In this document: positions 5,107 to 7,559 of the stretch, piece after piece
How the letters are laid out: each line of letters opens with the position of its first letter
Position numbering within the stretch: position 1 is the first letter of the stretch
Assembly: GCA_904502075.1 (NCBI GenBank)
Contig: CAJGDL010000083.1
Span: forward strand, 1-7,559
DNA: 7,559 nt
From: an uncultured Alistipes sp.
GTDB taxonomy: Bacteria > Bacteroidota > Bacteroidia > Bacteroidales > Rikenellaceae
Direction: 5' to 3'
Notes under the pieces: generated by a model
Databases searched by the model: none
What the model saw: the letters and a program-made list of their open reading frames with translations, nothing else
What the model was told of the DNA's origin: nothing
Translations under genes and position numbers: made by a program

Positions 5107-6546
5107 ATGAACCCGAAATGTCTGAAATATATGGTGTGGCTACTCTTGTGGCTGATGGGTGGCTGCACAAAAGAGGAGTCGCCCCTAAACGAGACACCTA
5201 CCGGAGCCCTCACCTTGCAGGTGAGCACCGGAGCCCCCACCCGTGCACAGAGTCCGGGTGATGGCAACCTCTACGACGGAGGCGGCATGGAGGATTTGAC
5301 TCTCGTGTTGGTGAACCCGAACAATCGGGTGGCTGCTATCCAGCGACTGACGAACCTCACGGGTCAGGAGCAACTCATCCGAGAGGTAACCTTCGAACAC
5401 CTCGGCGTGGGTAACTATGTGGTCTACGCCTATGCCAACACACGCCGCAGTTACCTCGACGAGGCCGAGACGTTGCTCTCGTCTCTCTCGGAGGGGAGTA
5501 ACTTCGGAGCCACCCAGCGCGATGCCCTCTTCACCACGCTCACGGGTCGTGCTGCCCCCGAAACCTCGCCGACGCAGCCCCTGCTGCTGACCGCCTCGCA
5601 GGAGGTGAAGATCGAGATGGGCATCTCGACAGCCTCGATTGTGATGATTCGTCCCGTGGTGCGCTTCGAGGTGAAACTACACAACCACTCGACCTATCCG
5701 CTCCGCATCACCGACTTCTCAACCAGCAACTTCAACCCCTCGACCGGCTACCTGATTCCACACAACGGGGCCATTCCCCAATCGGTAAGTTACCGCGCTC
5801 TACCCACCTACGACACCTTCACGGGGGGCACCGACATCGAAGTCGCCGCAAATACCGAGGAGGTGATCTACCAAACCGAACTCTTCGAGAACCGCGCACC
5901 AAGTTATACGCTCAACCTCTCGTTGGAGAGCAAAATCGAGAGCACGGGCTATCAGATTACGAACCAAACCTCGCTGAAAACCAACACCCAATATGCCCTA
6001 CAAAACGTCGATTCGGGTCGCTACCTGGTGGACAACAACGGCTCGCTCGGCCTGGTCAATTCGCTGAGCGAGGCCGCCTCGCTGCAGCATGCCCTGTGGA
6101 CCTTCAGCAGCACCTCGAGCGGCTACCTAACCAATGTCGCCACCGGCAACCGCTTCCACCGAAGCACCCAGGCCAATACAGGCACAAACCGCAACCTGAC
6201 CTTCTCGAACCGCGGAGGGGGTGTGTTTTGGATCTATTACTCCACCTCCTACCTCTATGACAACAACGGCAAGGCCCAATACGGGAATAACTACACCTCC
6301 CTGCGCGACTGGCGTCTGCAAACAGTAACTTACGGTACGACCACCACAACCGTTCCCTACTCGGTGAGCAACCAGCCCCTCTACATCGTTGACAAAGAGA
6401 CCGCCAAAGAGAGTCTCATGAGTGAGCAACTGCGCAACCAATACATCTCGGTAGTAATCAACGCCTATTACAGCGATCAGATGGGTTCGTTCCGCTTCGA
6501 GGTGAGCCCCTGGACGGAGAAGAACGAAGAGGTGGAATTTAATTAA
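5107..6546 (+). CDS. Fimbrial subunit with inserted beta-trefoil-like module, candidate adhesin
   Basis: 479 residues. The ATG at 5107 is chosen because the lipoprotein signal peptide follows directly (LMGGC, Cys20); an in-frame ATG at 5038 overlaps gene 4 and would add 23 polar residues. After Cys20 comes TKEE, a fit to the CxK(D/E)2 surface-export signal described for Bacteroidetes lipoproteins. The strand ALTLQVS (34-40) and APTRAQ (Arg46) match the protease-trimmed pilin pattern. DLTLVLVNPNNRVAAIQRLT (63-82) and HLGVGNYVVYAYANT (98-112) resemble the FimA/Mfa N-terminal domain. Residues about 290-407 look foreign to the pilin fold: three repeats starting Y296, Y340 and Y382 and ending with W331, W375 and W402, like a ricin/fascin-type trefoil. 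The pilin fold resumes at about 440 (YISVVINAYYSDQMGSFRFEV) and ends with W469. A carbohydrate-binding tip or side adhesin is inferred. Confidence 0.8.
   Translation: MNPKCLKYMVWLLLWLMGGCTKEESPLNETPTGALTLQVSTGAPTRAQSPGDGNLYDGGGMEDLTLVLVNPNNRVAAIQRLTNLTGQEQLIREVTFEHLGVGNYVVYAYANTRRSYLDEAETLLSSLSEGSNFGATQRDALFTTLTGRAAPETSPTQPLLLTASQEVKIEMGISTASIVMIRPVVRFEVKLHNHSTYPLRITDFSTSNFNPSTGYLIPHNGAIPQSVSYRALPTYDTFTGGTDIEVAANTEEVIYQTELFENRAPSYTLNLSLESKIESTGYQITNQTSLKTNTQYALQNVDSGRYLVDNNGSLGLVNSLSEAASLQHALWTFSSTSSGYLTNVATGNRFHRSTQANTGTNRNLTFSNRGGGVFWIYYSTSYLYDNNGKAQYGNNYTSLRDWRLQTVTYGTTTTTVPYSVSNQPLYIVDKETAKESLMSEQLRNQYISVVINAYYSDQMGSFRFEVSPWTEKNEEVEFN
5974..6327 (+). other. Predicted beta-trefoil-like insert within gene 5
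   Basis: This is residues 290-407 of the gene 5 product. Repeat 1 runs YALQNVDSGRYLV to ALWTF, repeat 2 YLTNVATGNRF to VFWIYY, and repeat 3 YLYDNNGKAQY to DWRLQTV. The Tyr-to-Trp distance is 35 residues in the first two and 20 in the third. The pattern of an N/D-x-x-(S/T)-G turn after the first strand and an aromatic cluster with Trp at the end is typical of trefoil lectins. The third repeat is short, so the fold could be incomplete or something else. Confidence 0.5.
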
Positions 6547-6557
6547 ACGAAAAAGAG

Positions 6558-7559
6558 ATGAAACGACTCATACAGAACCTCTTATGGAGCCTGCTCCTCC
6601 TGGCGGGATGCGCCCAGGATCCCGAGTTAGAGCCTGCTCCCGCAAGCGACGGAAGCCCCGTGGAGATGCTCCTCCGATTTGGAGCATCGCACCACCTCGA
6701 CATCGAGGTAACTCGCCAAACCATGCCCGAACTCTCGGACGAAGCGAAGGTATGGAACCTCTACCTCTTCATCTTCGACCAGGAGGGCAACAAGATCTAT
6801 GGCCGCTACTTCGATACAGCAAATGCCCTGAGCAGCGAGGCCGCCGTAACCGCCTCGGCCTCCGACGCCTGGTATGTGAATGTCCCCTCGGGAGATAGCC
6901 AAAGTTGCTCGGGCGTGATCAAGATCAAGACCGTTGCAAAGGAGAACTGCAAAATCTTCGCCATCGCCAACATCGACAGCGAGATGTTTAGCCTCTCGCC
7001 GGAGAAGTTTCAGCTGATTCAGCACCAAGATGAACTCACCCGAAGCGTAGTGAACCTCAAGCAGTTATTCGTTGAGCGAAGCGGTATCTTTCCCATGACG
7101 GGCGAACTCTCGCCCATCCATACGGCCTCGCTGAGCGGCACCCTCTATCTGGAGCGAATCGACGCCAAAGTCCGCTTCTGGATCAAGACGGGAAACAACG
7201 AAATCCGCTCCTTTACACTCACCAATTGGCAGGTCTTCAACGCCTCGGCTGACAGCTATTTGATGGGGCGCGAGGTGCGTGAAAAATATGGGATCACGAC
7301 GGAGGACTCCGCCGTAGCCTACTTCAACAGCACGGTCAAGGGTTGTGAGGTGGAGGAGCTCTACGAAGGCAAGAATACCACGACGATGGCAGACGACAGA
7401 ACGCGCTACGGCTTCTCGTTCTATCTGTTGGAGAATGCCCTGCCCCCGAAGAAGAGCCCCTCGACCTATGCCGATCGCGAACGATGCATCAAGAGCGACG
7501 AGGGGCTGAACGGCGAGTGGGAGTATGCCAACAACCACTCGACCTATGTGGTACTCTCC
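6558..7559 (+). CDS. DUF4906-type fimbrial tip lipoprotein (incomplete, runs off the window)
   Basis: 334 residues are visible with no stop; the 3' end lies beyond the window. The ATG at 6558 follows the gene 5 stop by 11 bases and a purine-rich AAAAAGAG. The signal peptide ends LLLAGC, with Cys18. LDIEVTRQ (Arg53) precedes WNLYLFIFDQEGNKIYGRYF (66-85), the strand-turn-strand opening of Bacteroidales tip proteins. Further DUF4906-like motifs are KIFAIANID (132-140), MTGEL (180-184), YLERIDAKVRFWIKT (197-211), WQVFNASADSYLMG (224-237), RYGFSFYLLENALP (283-296), TYADRERC (303-310) and WEYANNHSTYVV (321-332). Family members are often long, with variable C-terminal regions, so much may be missing. 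It is likely a tip or adhesin subunit; family assignment rests on recalled motifs. Confidence 0.8.
   Translation, partial: MKRLIQNLLWSLLLLAGCAQDPELEPAPASDGSPVEMLLRFGASHHLDIEVTRQTMPELSDEAKVWNLYLFIFDQEGNKIYGRYFDTANALSSEAAVTASASDAWYVNVPSGDSQSCSGVIKIKTVAKENCKIFAIANIDSEMFSLSPEKFQLIQHQDELTRSVVNLKQLFVERSGIFPMTGELSPIHTASLSGTLYLERIDAKVRFWIKTGNNEIRSFTLTNWQVFNASADSYLMGREVREKYGITTEDSAVAYFNSTVKGCEVEELYEGKNTTTMADDRTRYGFSFYLLENALPPKKSPSTYADRERCIKSDEGLNGEWEYANNHSTYVVLS

Overview
The window looks like part of a type V pilus (FimA/Mfa1-like fimbrial) operon from a gut Bacteroidales. The moderately high GC, the heavy use of TCG for serine and the mix of families suggest an Alistipes-like (Rikenellaceae) host. 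The host call is inferred from composition and gene content, not from a marker gene. All genes are on the + strand.

Layout: positions 1-282 carry no convincing gene. They hold a long imperfect palindrome (about 25-125) and a run of nine G. A good Bacteroidetes sigma-type promoter (TTTG, 20 bases, TATTTTTG) lies at 283-314, followed by a leader of about 60 bases with a 14-base perfect palindrome. Gene 1 (381-1646) encodes an exported OmpA-like/DUF3575 protein. It overlaps gene 2 (1643-2698), a DUF5119-type lipoprotein, by the four bases ATGA. After a 92-base A-rich leader comes gene 3 (2791-3903), the probable major fimbrillin. Two strong hairpins (3910-3968) separate it from gene 4 (4008-5057), a second fimbrillin. 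Gene 5 (5107-6546) is a fimbrial subunit that appears to carry an inserted three-repeat, beta-trefoil-like (lectin-like) module. Gene 6 (6558 to the window edge, incomplete) is a DUF4906-type protein, a family associated with pilus tips.

How they may work together: genes 2-6 all begin with a lipoprotein signal peptide, as expected for type V pilins, which travel to the outer membrane as lipoproteins. Genes 3-6 each have an arginine 44-53 residues from the start (SRA, GRA, TRA, TRQ). This is where an arginine-specific protease trims FimA/Mfa1-type pilins so that a strand from the neighbouring subunit can fill the opened groove. Gene 2 lacks that site but shares the C-terminal Trp-strand motif of the others, so it could be an anchor or terminator subunit. 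Gene 3 has the A-rich leader, exclusive CAG use for Gln and the downstream hairpins expected of an abundantly made shaft subunit. Genes 5 and 6 would then be minor or tip subunits and the probable adhesins.

The locus type is known. The parts most worth a second look are the trefoil-like insertion in gene 5, the intercistronic hairpins, and the palindromic upstream element.
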